Assembly (NCBI RefSeq): GCF_000321225.1
Contig: NW_004450464.1
Coordinates: 3,594,005-3,658,004, forward strand
Origin: Odobenus rosmarus divergens
Lineage: Eukaryota; Chordata; Mammalia; Carnivora; Odobenidae
Direction: 5' to 3'
DNA: 64,000 bases
The notes under the pieces: model-generated
Database searches by the model: none
Seen by the model: only the letters and a program-made list of their open reading frames with translations
What the model was told of the DNA's origin: nothing
Shown here: positions 1 through 11,539 of the stretch, one piece after another
Layout of the letters: every line of letters starts with the position of its first letter
Numbering within the stretch: position 1 is the first letter of the stretch
Made by a program: the position numbers and the translations under genes

Positions 1-515
1 TTCTGTAAGGCGTATCACAAAATATGCCTGTTTGGCTCATAAATTGGTAGTATTGGTTTATATCGAATAGAAATCTACATAACCATCTCTTACAAGGGAA
101 GAACAATATCCACATATAGGAAAAGCACAGACATTTGCATCATGCTAAAAGTTAGAAAAAGAGATACATATGTGGCGCTTAGCTCAACTCTCCTGTTTGA
201 GACAAAGTGGAAAATATGGGAAATACTATTAGTAGAGATTCTCTCACAATTCGTGCATGGTTTATTAGGGTTTTTTATTATTATTATTACTTGCTTTGTT
301 TGTTTGTATGTTTTTCAGTCTGTTACGCAAATTGCCTGGCGACGTGTCCATGCAATGTCTGCAGACAAGTTAGCTCTACTTCTAATGTTCCTTCTTGCCA
401 TTTCATTTGGAGAGAAATAGGAAATCAATAGGCTTTGAAAGAGGGGAAATTGTGTCCCATTATTATTCTGTTACATGTTGCTGCAGTGAAGATACGAAAT
501 GGGAAGTGGTAGAAT
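1..515. other. Unassigned single-copy-looking DNA
   Basis: No recognisable repeat, exon or RNA gene is visible here. Short open frames occur on both strands but have no start context, splice signals or familiar residues, so they are treated as chance. Confidence 0.4.
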
Positions 516-538
516 ATGGAATGAATGAATGAATGAAT
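516..538. repeat. (GAAT)n microsatellite
   Basis: About five tandem copies of a GAAT/ATGA tetranucleotide unit. Nothing is attached to it on either side that would make it the tail of a retroelement. Confidence 0.85.
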
Positions 539-697
539 ATGGTCTGATATTTTGACATTGTGACCTGTTTGTGAACTGAGGGCAGGACCCTGCATCCTTG
601 GAGTGAGCGATTTTGTGGATGTATGTATGAAAGGTACTAAAACTGTTCCAGTAATGCACTCTCCTTGTAGAATCTCATCTAGTCAAGTCGCAAAAAA

Positions 698-770
<73 letters not shown>

Positions 771-774
771 TATA
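698..774. repeat. (TA)n microsatellite with two CA interruptions
   Basis: About 77 bases of alternating TA, broken by single C substitutions near both ends (around 711 and 765). The long frames reading Tyr-Ile repeats through it are artefacts of the dinucleotide. A tract of this length is expected to vary in length between individuals. Confidence 0.95.
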
Positions 775-779
775 AAGTC

Positions 780-1305
780 TCTGACTAAGGCGGTTTTTAG
801 TTCTGAGACTGAAAGATTCCTTACTGAATCTCCACAAATTTCTACAAGAACCTCCCAAACCATTCCAGCCCTTTCCATCTCTCTTCCAAAACTTCCAAAT
901 TCTGATGTATAAACTGCACTTTCTTTGATGAAAAGAAGCCATTTCTTAGAAGAGAGTGTCTGTTTTTCTTGCTTACTTTCCAAGTCGTTTTTTAAAGGCT
1001 ATGGTAGATGAAAATCTTTCTTTGCCATCATCTCAGAATTGTTTCACAGAAAGGAAAGGGAAGCATTTTTGTGGGATCCCCCTCCCCTCCACTTTTGGAA
1101 ATATGAATTTCCATGACCTCCTGGCTGGGAATCAGTGAGTAATATAAAAAATGACAAGGGATTCAGGGAGTTATGACAGCAATCAAAGGGTTCAAATCGA
1201 TGCATTTGTCATTGCACCAAACACCCAGAGATGCCCAAGAATCAGGATCTCAAAACCAGATCGCAGAACGATCAGAACCATCATGTGGTTCTTCTGACAC
1301 TCACT
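780..1305. other. Unassigned DNA
   Basis: No repeat family or exon could be recognised by eye. Confidence 0.35.
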
Positions 1306-1309
1306 TTGG

Positions 1310-1395
1310 TTTTCATTTTTCTTTTAACTTCACCAATATGTACTTTCCCAGGCATATACTGACACTCAATAAATATGTGTTGACCTAATCAATTA
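1310..1395 (+). repeat. L2 3' end fragment
   Basis: It contains the L2-type 3' signature 'actcaataaatatgtgttga' after a 'cccaggcatat' stretch. L2 is an ancient mammalian LINE whose 3' end usually reads '...gtgctcaataaatatttgttgaatga'. The copy is short and diverged. Confidence 0.5.
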
Positions 1396-1399
1396 ATTA

Positions 1400-3500
1400 A
1401 AAACATTTATTCATTTGTGTCACTAAATAATCAAAGTCCAGTGACATTATTTCTTGGTTTATGCTGAAATCTGCTAGTGGTGAAACACCATCTTAGATTT
1501 CCATTTGGTAATTTTACTGTTTTATTCTTAAAATAATTGTATATTTTTCAAGTTTTTCTTCTGCCTTTCATCTCAGTCTCCTGATAATAAATAACTTTAA
1601 TATCAGATATCTCAAATATGTTTAAAAGCTCTTGAAATTCAGAGATTATTTTTATTTTTTCCAGCATTTCCTGAATATTATGGCAGAATTTTTATTTAGA
1701 CACGATTACTGAAAAATGAGAAAAAATATGTAGAGATGAAAGCATGCAGAGAAGTGAAGTCCAAAAACATAAAATATTCATTGGCATGCTGTTTAAGGCT
1801 ATATCCATGTGTGGAAGAACCAAATCAAGCAGAAGGGCATAATAAATACAAAATGCAGAGGAGTGGCTCCCCCATGGGAGGAGTCATATGGGAAGGAAAT
1901 AAGGTGGGGTACAAAGGAAGTTTCAGAAGCAGTGGAGAGTGTTCTGTGTCTGAAGCTTGAAAGTAGGTATAATTTTTTATTTTATAGACCTTTATTATAT
2001 ATAATGTATGTAATACATGATAGTCTATAATACATGCCAACTATCAGTAACATTACATAGAAATATATCTCCATATCGAGAAATATATAAATTGTTTTAT
2101 GTGTATAAAATATATCAAATAATTAAAAAAATATCAGGAGGGATGTGATAAAAACCAAAGGAAGTGCAGGGTTATACAATAGAGCAATATCAATGTCCAT
2201 TTATTTTACAGAGGCAGATTTCAAATTTATTCTTAACCATTGCAAGCCTTTTTAAAAATAATAATGGCACATAGCGATCTACTTCCAAGAAGAAGTTAAA
2301 CTTTCTATTTGTTTTTAAAATGCTTATGTCCTCTAAAAACTTATTTCTGGTTTATGTGTTATTGCATGCATCCTAAACATTTAATAACATCTTTTCAATT
2401 AATAGTAAGGAAGGGAAAAATAATGTAAAATATTATTACCTGTTTTCCTTATTTCTTTTCTAATTTTTTTGAATGAGTATGTGTTTTTTGTGCATATAAG
2501 GTTAGCTTAAGAAGTTGGCTAAGCTAATTTCTGTCTTGAGGTACAAGTAAAACTTCACAATATCAAACCCCCATTTTTTTTAAAACAAAGTTTTGTTTTT
2601 TCTGAAAATTGCCTTCAGTCAGCCATTCCACTAGAGACCAAATATCTACTTACTATACTTTGCTGAAATGCTCCTGGTTATAAAGGTCAAAAGTCAAAAT
2701 CAATAAGATTTCATTCATTAAATCATAAAATGTGTTATATTTTTAGAAAAAATATATCAATACGGGTCATTTCTCAATATAGTAACTTTTCTTTCTCTTA
2801 CTCTATCTACATCTCGGCATAGGATCTGACAACTGAACCTAATATCTGATATCCAGAAAATCTAAGATGTATGGTTGCATACAATGCCCTATATTGTCCA
2901 CTCTTAAGAGGGTTTGAACCTATGGTGCGGCCAAGGGGCTTTTACATCAATGTACATGGCAAAAACCCTGAAGCTTAGGGTCTTGTGCATATGGACTAGT
3001 CCCTGGTTATTCCTGGTTACTAAGCAGCAGATAAAGTTCGACTAAATTACAGTTGCTTCTGTCATAAAAGCAGAAGAGTGGCTGTGTACTGTCATCAGAT
3101 GGGATCCTGTGAGTGAGGTCACCACAGGTGACCAGTTTAGCTTCACAAGTTCATAAAATTCATTTCTTGTTTAAATTCATCTTTAGGGTGAGATGGGAAA
3201 TAGTCATTCCTAGCTCTTGAACATTCCTATGTGCTATCCGGGGCATCTCCTTTCTCAATATGAAAGTGTCTAGAAATAAGAAATTAGAAGGTGCTTAATG
3301 AGCAAGCTTAAGCAAAGGAGGTTAGGTTGCTTTATAGACAATTTCATCAAGTCCCTAATAGCCATTATTTCTGCTCCCCTCTTGGAAATGGAATTCTCTG
3401 TTTTAGGTGGTGATGCATTTCTTTTTATGCATCTCTCCTTTCTCGACATTTACCATCACCACTTAATTATATATAAGGTAAATTTTCTTTAGAATTTGTC
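1400..3500. other. Repeat-poor AT-rich stretch
   Basis: About 2.1 kb with no SINE, LINE or exon that I can name. It is rich in A and T. A segment around 2890-3140 is less AT-rich and looks single-copy. No promoter or splice structure was seen. Confidence 0.4.
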
Positions 3501-3513
3501 TCCTGTTATATTT
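3501..3513. repeat. Left target-site duplication of L1
   Basis: 'tcctgttatattt' here matches 'tcctgttacattt' at 4922-4934 with one mismatch, bracketing the L1 between them. Confidence 0.75.
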
Positions 3514-4921
3514 ATTTTATTTTATTATGTTATGTTAATCACCATACAATACATCATTAGTTTTTGATGTAGTGATCCACGATTCATTGTTTTCGTATAC
3601 CACCCAGTGCTCCATGCTGTACCTACCCTCCTTAATACCCATCACCAGGCTAACCCATCCCCCCACACCCCTCCCCTCTAAAACCCTCAGTTTGTTTCTC
3701 AGAGTCCATAGTCTCTCATGGTTCATCTCTCCCTCCGATTTCTCCCCCTTCATTTTCCCTTCCTTCTCCTAATGTCCTCCATGCTATTCCTTATGTTCCA
3801 CAAATAAGTGAAACCATATGATAATTGGCTTTCTCTGCTTGACTTATTTCACTTAGCATAATCTCCTCCAGTCCCATCCACGTTGATGTAAAAGTTGGGT
3901 ATTCATCCTTTCTGATGGCTGAGTAATTGTCCATTGTATATATGGACCACATCTTCTTTGTCCATTTCATCCGTTGAAGGGCGTCTCAGCTCTTTCCACA
4001 GTTTGGCTATTGTGATCATTGCTGCTATGAACACTGGGGTGCATATGGCCCTTCTTTTCGCTACATTTGTGTCTTTGGGGTAAATACCCAGGAGTGCAAT
4101 TGCTGGGTCATAGGGTAGCTCTATTTTTAATTTTCTGAGGCACCTCCACACTGTTTTCCAAANNNNNNNNNNNNNNNNNNNNNNNNNNNNNNNNNNNNNN
4201 NNNNNNNNNNNNNNNNNNNNNNNNNNNNNNNNNNNNNNNNNNNNNNNNNNNNNNNNNNNNNNNNNNNNNNNNNNNNNNNNNNNNNNNNNNNNNNNNNNNN
4301 NNNNNNNNNNNNNNNNNNNNNNNNNNNNNNNNNNNNNNNNNNNNNNNNNNNNNNNNNNNNNNNNNNNNNNNNNNNNNNNNNNNNNNNNNNNNNNNNNNNN
4401 NNNNNNNNNNNNNNNNNNNNNNNNNNNNNNNNNNNNNNNNNNNNNNNNNNNNNNNNNNNNNNNNNNNNNNNNNNNNNNNNNNNNNNNNNNNNNNNNNNNN
4501 NNNNNNNNNNNNNNNNNNNNNNNNNNNNNNNNNNNNNNNNNNNNNNNNNNNNNNNNNNNNNNNNNNNNNNNNNNNNNNNNNNNNNNNNNNNNNNNNNNNN
4601 NNNNNNNNNNNNNNNNNNNNNNNNNNNNNNNNNNNNNNNNNNNNNNNNNNNNNNNNNNNNNNNNNNNNNNNNNNNNNNNNNNNNNNNNNNNNNNNNNNNN
4701 NNNNNNNNNNNNNNNNNNNNNNNNNNNNNNNNNNNNNATTTTCCCAGCACCATTTATTGAAGAGACTGTCTTTTTTCCATTACATATTTTTTCCTGCTTT
4801 GTCGAAGATTATTTGACCATAGAGTTGAGGGTCCATATTTGGGCTCTCTATTCTGTTCCATTGGTCTATATGTCTGTTTTTGTGCCAGTACCATGCTATC
4901 TTGGTGATCACTGCTTTGTAA
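3514..4921 (-). mobile_element. 5'-truncated carnivore LINE-1, antisense, with assembly gap
   Basis: A LINE-1 retrotransposon copy lies on the minus strand. The left edge is the A-rich 3' tail and 3' UTR. From about 3,880 rightward, the minus strand encodes the C-terminal part of ORF2. Recognisable segments include IELPYDPAIALLGIYPKDTN (about 4,060-4,125) and FIAAMITIAKLWKE. Right of the N run, 4,738-4,921 continues ORF2 with the complement of the block beginning 'ttttcccagcaccatttattgaa'. The frame is broken (for example in the MDKEDVVHIYN segment), so it cannot encode a working reverse transcriptase. The element has near-perfect target-site duplications and lacks ORF1 and most of ORF2, which is typical 5' truncation. 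Confidence 0.93.
4163..4737. other. Assembly gap (575 N)
   Basis: All 575 positions are N. The gap sits wholly inside one L1. The ORF2 sequence on both sides is in the expected order, so the missing DNA is almost certainly more ORF2 rather than unique sequence. Its true length may differ from 575. Confidence 0.99.
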
Positions 4922-4934
4922 TCCTGTTACATTT

Positions 4935-5703
4935 TAAGGTCAATGTGTTGATTTTGGGGGTATCACCTTACACATTGTTTGAAAATTTAGGAAGTATCCC
5001 TTTTATCAAGGACGTGATTACTCATCTTCTCTTGAGTATGTCACTAGCTGAGTTAGATTATAGTTCTTTAAAGTGGAAATTTTTCATAATTACTCCACAA
5101 AGGGCAACATAAATGATAATCATTTACAAGCTGATTTGTCTGTAGTTGTGTACTTCTTTCTTAGAGCACAATAAATCATTGTATCTGCCAAAATCTCATT
5201 GGCTTGAAACAACAAGAAGTTTCCCTTTTTTCTTAGGTTTCATGCCTATTGTGAGTCAGGCAGGGACTCCGCACTGCGTGTCCTCAATCTATACCCAGGA
5301 GGACATATCAGTTGCTATCTGAAATTTTACCAGTCACTCTCACGGAGGGAAGACCGAGTTCTGGCTTTCCTTGAATGGGAAATTAATTGCTCTGTCCTGG
5401 ATAAATATAACTGATGAGCCAGGATAATTCACTTATCCCCACCTGACCACAGTGGGGTCCAGGAATTGCAGTCCTACCATGAAGCAGAAATGAAGAGAAC
5501 TGGAATGATCTGGCAAACACTAATGACTCTCTTAATCATTTGTATAAAGTTCCCATCATCCCTCCTGTTGGCATATCTCTTATCTGGAAGGAGTGAAAGC
5601 CTCAAGCTGTGTCAAACAATGTTAGTGACTCCCAGGATCATGTTTTAGATTCCCATTTTCTTTTGTAGTCTTTTCTACACCAATGTTACTCAAAAACATA
5701 AAC
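4935..5703. other. Unassigned DNA between L1 and SINE
   Basis: No confident repeat or exon is visible. Confidence 0.35.
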
Positions 5704-5716
5704 TGATATCTTCTTT

Positions 5717-5910
5717 TTTTTAAAAGATTTTATTTATTTATTTGAGAGAGAGAGAATGAGAGATAGAGAGCACGAGAGGGAAGAGGGTCAGAGGGAGAAG
5801 CAGACTCCCTGCTGAGCAGGGAGCCCGATGCAGGACTCGATCCCGGGACTCCAGGATCATGACCTGAGCCGAAGGCAGTCGCTTAACCAACTGAGCCACC
5901 CAGGCGCCCC
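5717..5910 (-). mobile_element. Can-SINE (SINEC), full length
   Basis: A carnivore tRNA-Lys-derived SINE on the minus strand. The poly-T/(ATTT)n tail is at left, then the GA-rich complement of the CT-rich middle, then the tRNA-related head ending 'gagccacccaggcgcccc'. It is flanked by a perfect 13-base target-site duplication, 'tgatatcttcttt', at 5704-5716 and 5911-5923. Such elements are moved by the L1 machinery. Confidence 0.97.
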
Positions 5911-5923
5911 TGATATCTTCTTT

Positions 5924-6940
5924 AATATAACTGAGCATTTCTCTGAATTTCCCCCTAACTTCTTTGGACTTCAGTTTGCTTCAACAGGAAACTAAAGATT
6001 CAGACTAAAGTCTCTCTTCTAAATCTTAAAGTTTTATGATTGCACTGTGGGAGTTATTAAATTGTGACATTCATAGTGTTCAGTGATGTCATTATTTATA
6101 ATGTGCGTTTAGCATATTTTTAAAACAATGTATAGTTACTTAGCAGTTAGAGTGCACAGCATTAAACAGAAATAGTAAGGAATCTCACCATTATCCTCAA
6201 CCTCAAAATGAGTGGAAACTACAATTAATGAGCTATAAGCTGTGCTGAACAATTGCTGCTTGCTCTTAGATCTGTTCCCCTTTTTCCTCTACTTGCCTCT
6301 ATACAGTAGGAAACTACATTTCCCAGGATCCCTTGTGCTGTAGCCTCTGGGTCAGTGAGCCAATCAAAGGTACTCTTGGGTCCTTAGAAGGAAAGAAGCC
6401 AGAGTATTCCTTCCTGCTCACTCTTGCTTCCTTCCTGGTGTCCCTGGCACCTTCCCTTGTGGCTCCACTTTCCACTCGGCTATGGTCCCAATTCCCAACC
6501 AAAGACTGGCTTCTGTTGTTCCATAAACTGGAGCATAGTTAGTGGCCTCCTTCTCTAATTTCTGGATCATTGCTGTATCTCCAGCTTGACTTCTCAGCAG
6601 TTCTATCAACTGCATAACTAATTCCCTGTACTAAAAATTTTCTGTTTGGAAACCACACTGCATCTAGAGTGGTTTGTCTTTTCCTGCCTAGATTGTGACT
6701 AATAAAATATCCCAAAACAAAATTGAAAGGTTCTAATCATTTCCTTTCAGGACTATGCTGATACAAAAAAATACTTTTCTCTTTAAAATGAATGAGGTCA
6801 GTAAGAGAAATGAAAAGTATAGTAGACCCAGAGAAGGACAAATTGAAATATTGGTCCCACTTCTTTCTCTGTGTAGTTGTATGGCTCCAACCAAAGTACT
6901 TCACTTCCTATACTTCCTTTTCCTCATTTCTAAAAATAAA
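5924..6940. other. Unassigned DNA
   Basis: About 1 kb with no recognised repeat. Overlapping short frames on both strands at 6,310-6,620 show no splice sites or familiar protein sequence, so no gene is called. Confidence 0.35.
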
Positions 6941-6944
6941 ATTT

Positions 6945-7275
6945 TGTACTACCCCATGCAACAACATGAATGAATCTCAGAAACTTTATGCTCAGTGAAG
7001 GAAGCCAGACACATAAAAGTACATACACTAAAGTTTCATTTTTATGAAGTTCATGTAGATAAAGCTAATCTATGAAAATAGAAGTCAGAATAATGGTTGT
7101 CTTGGTGGGGGAGAAGGAGACAATAGAAATAAGGAAATTTTCCAGGCCAGTGACAGTGTTCTCCATGGTGACTGGCATGTTGTTTACATGGGTGTATTTA
7201 TTTGTACAAACTCACCAGTCACTTAAGATGAGCCCACTTCATTGTATATAATTATACCTCAATATAAAAAAAGGA
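6945..7275 (+). mobile_element. Old LINE-1 (L1M-type) 3' end
   Basis: The 3' UTR text of an old L1 lies in sense orientation. It has 'acatgaatgaatctcagaaa', 'gaagccagacacataaaagt' and a terminal 'ttatacctcaatataaaaaa'. These are hallmarks of mammalian L1M 3' ends. The copy is diverged and lacks the ORFs. Confidence 0.65.
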
Positions 7276-7529
7276 AAAATGGGCACCAGGAAAGAAAACT
7301 AATTAGTTATTTAAACAAACAAGAGACTTGGATTACATGTCTCCAAGATCCCTTTTTCAAGCTCTGAAATTTGGTTATTTTCTATTGAAGAATTTGGATT
7401 AAAAAAGGGAGAAATAGGAGGGAGAGACAAAAAATAGAAATAAGTTTAAACTTTTTCCAAAGTCATTCTACAAACATATTTTAAAACTTTCATTAGAGAG
7501 TTCATGCTTGCTTATTAACAGAGCAAGCT

Positions 7530-7752
7530 ATAGAACCCAACTTTTTAGTTGGTTTTAATCCCAACTCCATGTGTGATTAGCTCTGGGAACTTGGGTAAAT
7601 AACTTAAGCCCATATTTCTGAGTTTCAACATTATGTTATAGAGTTAATGCTAATATCTAATCCAATGGATCATTGTGAGGATTAGGTGAAAGAATGCATA
7701 TATAGTTTTTACCATGGTGCCAGGCACATAGTTAGTGCTCAGTAAGAGATGA
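7530..7752 (+). repeat. MIR SINE
   Basis: An ancient mammalian-wide tRNA-derived SINE. The core 'ttagctctgggaacttgggtaaataacttaa' region lies at 7577-7607. The 3' part reads 'cattgtgaggattaggtgaaa' and then 'gtgccaggcacatagttagtgctcagtaa'. All MIR segments occur in consensus order. Confidence 0.88.
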
Positions 7753-7767
7753 TGATGATGATGATGA
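7748..7767. repeat. (GAT)n microsatellite at MIR 3' end
   Basis: Six to seven GAT units follow directly on the MIR 3' end and probably grew from its terminal sequence. Confidence 0.9.
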
Positions 7768-7849
7768 CAATGACAAATCTTTCTGGAAATTTCTACATAT
7801 GTATTGGCAAGTAGATATTTTGAATCTATCACTCTTGTACATAAATATG

Positions 7850-8060
7850 ATCATACTATGCACAGATTTTTTTTAATTTAATAAATCTTATACTTTTTTT
7901 CCATGTTAGCATCTAAAGGTCTGTTTAGTGATGGAATCGTATTCATCATATGGATAGACCATGGTATATGTAACTGCTTTCCTATGGATTAATATTTAGG
8001 ATCTGTTGGTGCTTTTATTGTTAACAATAATAATGAAATTAACATCCTTATATGCAGTAT
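7850..8060 (-). mobile_element. Old L1M-type fragment, antisense
   Basis: The plus strand resembles the complement of an old L1 3' region. It has 'gatggaatcgtattcatcatatggatagaccatgg' (broken into shorter matches) and ends 'aattaacatccttatatgc'. Decay is heavy, so the family is uncertain. Confidence 0.5.
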
Positions 8061-8064
8061 TTGA

Positions 8065-9530
8065 AGGATTTAAAGCTTCTTTTATTTAAGCAAAAAGAAC
8101 TTCTAACCATTTTACTGTCAGACTTAACTTTTTTATTTCAAGACTAACCCTTTCTATTAGGCCTTCTAGCTTTTTTATTTCATCTTAGATTCCTAAGTCA
8201 ATCAGGCACGTGATGGAATACAAAGGAACAGTTGTTATCTTTTATACTCTGGGTTTTCTACAGTGAAGCAATGGGAAATAAATCATAATTCTGAAAGGAA
8301 AGTATAAGAGCAAGTAAGTGTAAATTCCATACCACGGTCTCAGAACAGGAAATATATTTAGTGTGCTTAGCAAATGTGAAAGCCTCACCTAAATAGGGAT
8401 TCTGAGTGTAGAAGAGATCCTCAAGGCTGTCAGAAGAAGAGAATGGGACTAAGGTTTCCAAAATTTAATTTTGGAAATTAGAGTGGGAAACCTCTTTAAA
8501 CTCGATTTAGATACTATAAATATGAAGGCAAGTAACATGAAGCCAGCTCATCCTAAAAGAATCTCAAGAATACAAGGCCCTCTGGCACTTTTTTTTCTTC
8601 AGAGGAAAAGACCATAAAGTCACTCTGCTTTATTAAGAAACCTAGTGGGAGCAGAGAAAAGTTTTAATAAGCTTATAGCTACTCTGACAGTTGAGTAGTA
8701 AATACTAAGCATTACTTCATAGGAATGAGTGAGTATAACACCTTCACACACTATTTCTATAACATATGGACTGTTAAGTGTTTGAGAAATAATTTGTTTG
8801 TTTTTGCAGCTCATAGTTTAACGTAATGAAGCACTATTGAGTTGAATAACTAGACAAGAAACTCCTTAGTTATGGGGAATTATATTCTGAATTAATGAAT
8901 TGCAAATTGTAAGCCAATCCAACTCCCATAAATATTATGAGGAAAGAAGTAGCAGTCCTACCTACACAAATTTTCAAGGCAAAATTATTCTGTGACGAGA
9001 AAAAGATTTAGAGCATAATTAAGGTTCCTAAAATATAAGTACTTAAGAAGAAACTTACCATATGTTTAAAATTATTTGAGACTGCATTTATGATCTGTGA
9101 TAAGTATATATTTTCTGGAATGCAGAAAACCTCTTTAAAGGTTTTCTGTTTTATTTTTGTGATATTATTGTGCAGTTCACCTCTAGCAATTCATAATGGG
9201 CTTTAAAAATTCAAATAATAAAATAAAAATTTTTATTCTGTGCCTGTGATAGTTATTTCACTTTACATAGAAAGCACTAACTCATTTTTGAAAATACAAA
9301 TAACTTAAAATGACAGGTTTAATAAGCCATATTCTGGAAACATTTTGTTAACACAGCTCTATGATACAAGTATAGAGTGTTATTCAAGTTTGAATGTTAA
9401 ATAATTTGGGAAATGATGGCCTTGGAAACAGTCTTCAATCTCTGTGTACATGAGATTACTAAGAAAAATCTGTAATTTTAATGGATCATTTGTTTTAATT
9501 GGCTTAAGAGTCTAAAAACCACGCACTACC
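8065..9530. other. Unassigned AT-rich DNA
   Basis: About 1.5 kb without a nameable repeat or exon. It includes a perfect 10-base inverted repeat at 9123-9148, listed separately. Confidence 0.4.
9123..9148. repeat. Short perfect inverted repeat
   Basis: 'cagaaaacct' (9123-9132) and 'aggttttctg' (9139-9148) are exact reverse complements around a 6-base loop. It could form a hairpin. It is short enough to be chance in AT-rich DNA. Confidence 0.6.
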
Positions 9531-9538
9531 CAATAAAT

Positions 9539-9765
9539 AGGGAAGAGCACCGAATCTGGAGTCAGAGGCCTTGAAATCCAATCTGGCTGCATTGCAAAAT
9601 AATTACATAACCCTGAGCAAGTCATGAACATTTATGATTCTATCTCTTTATCTCTCAAAGAAGTAAAATAAGATATAGCTGGCCTTCTTCAAACGGTCAG
9701 TCTAAGAAGGAGAGTAGCTAATGCAAGTGAAAATGTTCTAAGTAAATGTTCATCAGATTAACAAA
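9539..9765 (+). repeat. MIR SINE
   Basis: 'ctggagtcagaggccttgaaatcc' (as shorter matches) opens the element. 'accctgagcaagtcatgaac' is the core, and a 3' part around 'gtaaaataagat...ctaatgcaagtgaaaatgttc' follows in consensus order. Confidence 0.72.
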
Positions 9766-9769
9766 AATG

Positions 9770-11170
9770 TTATGCAAAAAGAAAAGAAAAACAGAGGGTT
9801 TCATAGTCTAATAATCTAAGAAATCTTTGATGTGAGTGTAAGAGAGAGGGGGGAGAGAGAAAGATTTCTCAGAGACTTTCACAAAGAGGGAATAGATTCT
9901 CCCTGTAAACTCAGTTGACCTTGGGACTCTCCCTGCCCCCCTTTTAAATGAAACATTTGGAGAACACTCACAGTGAAAGGTAATTTCAGACACAAGGAGG
10001 CTGTGGTGGTTTTACAGTCGGGGTGTTAGGGTATGCACTACAGGAGGCTCAATGAGGCAAAGCTGCTACAAAATTGATGGGACTCAGACCTGCTGGAGGA
10101 TCATTCCGGAGGAGTGTTTCCCGTTGGCTTCCTGTAAATGTATTTGGTACAGAATCGGCCTTCATAGTTCTCTGAAACTGTTCCTCACACGCAATGACCT
10201 CAGCAGGGTTAAAACCAAGTGCCGAAGGAATGACATGTTTTCATCAGAGTTTGCCTCTCCGTTTTGAATATGTGCAAGGCTTGAAAATCCTTGTCATTAG
10301 GACTGTCATCATCCTTGAGTGTTCTAGTCTGACCAAGACACAAGTCTCATGGAAGAAGCCCCTTGAAGAAGTTATTTTCTCTGCCTGGGACTCATTTTCT
10401 GCATTTGCAAAATGAAGGAAATGAAGAGACCCCCAAGATGTCTTCCATGTCTAAAAATGTCAACTAGATCATAGCAGGACATACCCTCCCCAGCCCCACC
10501 TGGATCTTCATGGCACCTAGAGTCACCTGCACCTCCCCCACCTAAGTTAGCCTTTAAAGTCTAGAGTATCAGTTCCAGAAGATTTATATGAAAGGTATAG
10601 CATATACATGGCCAAAAGGCCACTTAATTATTCTCTTAGGCACCGATTAGTTTCTTAGATTAGATCACTGTTACTATGTCAGATGCTGAGCTAGAATAAA
10701 CTACACTACCCACTAAACACCTGACCAGAACCCAGCCCATGGGTCTGTTTTCTAAAGTAAATGGATCATTCTAGTTGGTTCTAGAATTCAATAAGAATGG
10801 TAGGCAGAACAAATTGGAAGGTAACTGCAAGTAAAAGAAAAAGAATTACTAAGCTCCGGGTATGTTTTGAGTATTTTATCAGATTTTGATGTTCCTTTAA
10901 TGGACATTGTGAAATGTACTGTCAATTTGAAAGCAGGGCCTAGCTTCTGAAATATTATTCCTACACAATGTGGACTCTGTTCTGGGATGTGAAGAGCAGC
11001 CTTCGTCATTCATTTAAAAGACATTATTTACTGTGTGTCAGGCACTGGACTAAGAAAAAAGATGGACATAAAAATTAGGAAATGACTTTCTGACTCTCTC
11101 GATTACATGTTAGCCAAGTAGCAAGTATAAATCCAACCTACAGATATGAACCAGTGACCTCCCCCTGCAA
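9770..11170. other. Mostly unassigned DNA
   Basis: No confident element is visible except a GA-rich patch at 9838-9868 and a weak L2-like segment near 11,010-11,060 ('actgtgtgtcaggcactgga'). No gene structure was found. Confidence 0.35.
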
Positions 11171-11174
11171 AAAG

Positions 11175-11193
11175 AAAAAAAAAAAAAAAAAAA
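11175..11193. repeat. Poly(A) tract
   Basis: A run of 19 A follows 'caaaaag'. No retroelement body was recognised to its left. Confidence 0.85.
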
Positions 11194-11237
11194 CCTAAAT
11201 GCTTTAAAAACACATGGCCCTAAATAAAATTCTAACT

Positions 11238-11525
11238 TTTTTTTTTTAGTATAGTTGACACACAACATTACATTAGTTTCAGGTGCACAACATAATGATT
11301 CAGCTTCTCTATACTTGACGCTGTGCTCACCACCAGTGTAGCTACCATCTGTCAGCACACAACGCTATTACAATATCATTCACTATATTCTTGTGTTGTG
11401 CCTTTAATTCCTGTGGCTTATTCATTCCCTAACTGGAAGCCCATATCTCCTGCTCCCCATCTCCCATTTTGCCCATCCCGCCGTCCACCCCCCCCCACTC
11501 TGGCAACCACTGGTTTGTTCTCTGT
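11238..11525 (-). mobile_element. LINE-1 3' end, antisense, with target-site duplication
   Basis: A 5'-truncated L1 3' UTR on the minus strand. It has a poly-T tail at left, then 'gtatagttgacacacaac', 'tttcaggtgcacaacataatgattc' (partial), and a C-rich segment before 'ctggcaaccactggtttgttc'. The flanks 'aaaattctaact' (11226-11237) and 'aaaattctgact' (11526-11537) match at 11 of 12 positions and mark the insertion. Confidence 0.85.
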
Positions 11526-11539
11526 AAAATTCTGACTCA

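Noticed and set aside
675..983. Open frames with long Tyr-Ile repeats
   Set aside because: They are produced by the (TA)n microsatellite.
5717..5910. SINE heads read as tRNA genes
   Set aside because: The tRNA-Lys-like heads are parts of Can-SINEs with tails and target-site duplications, so they are not functional tRNA genes.
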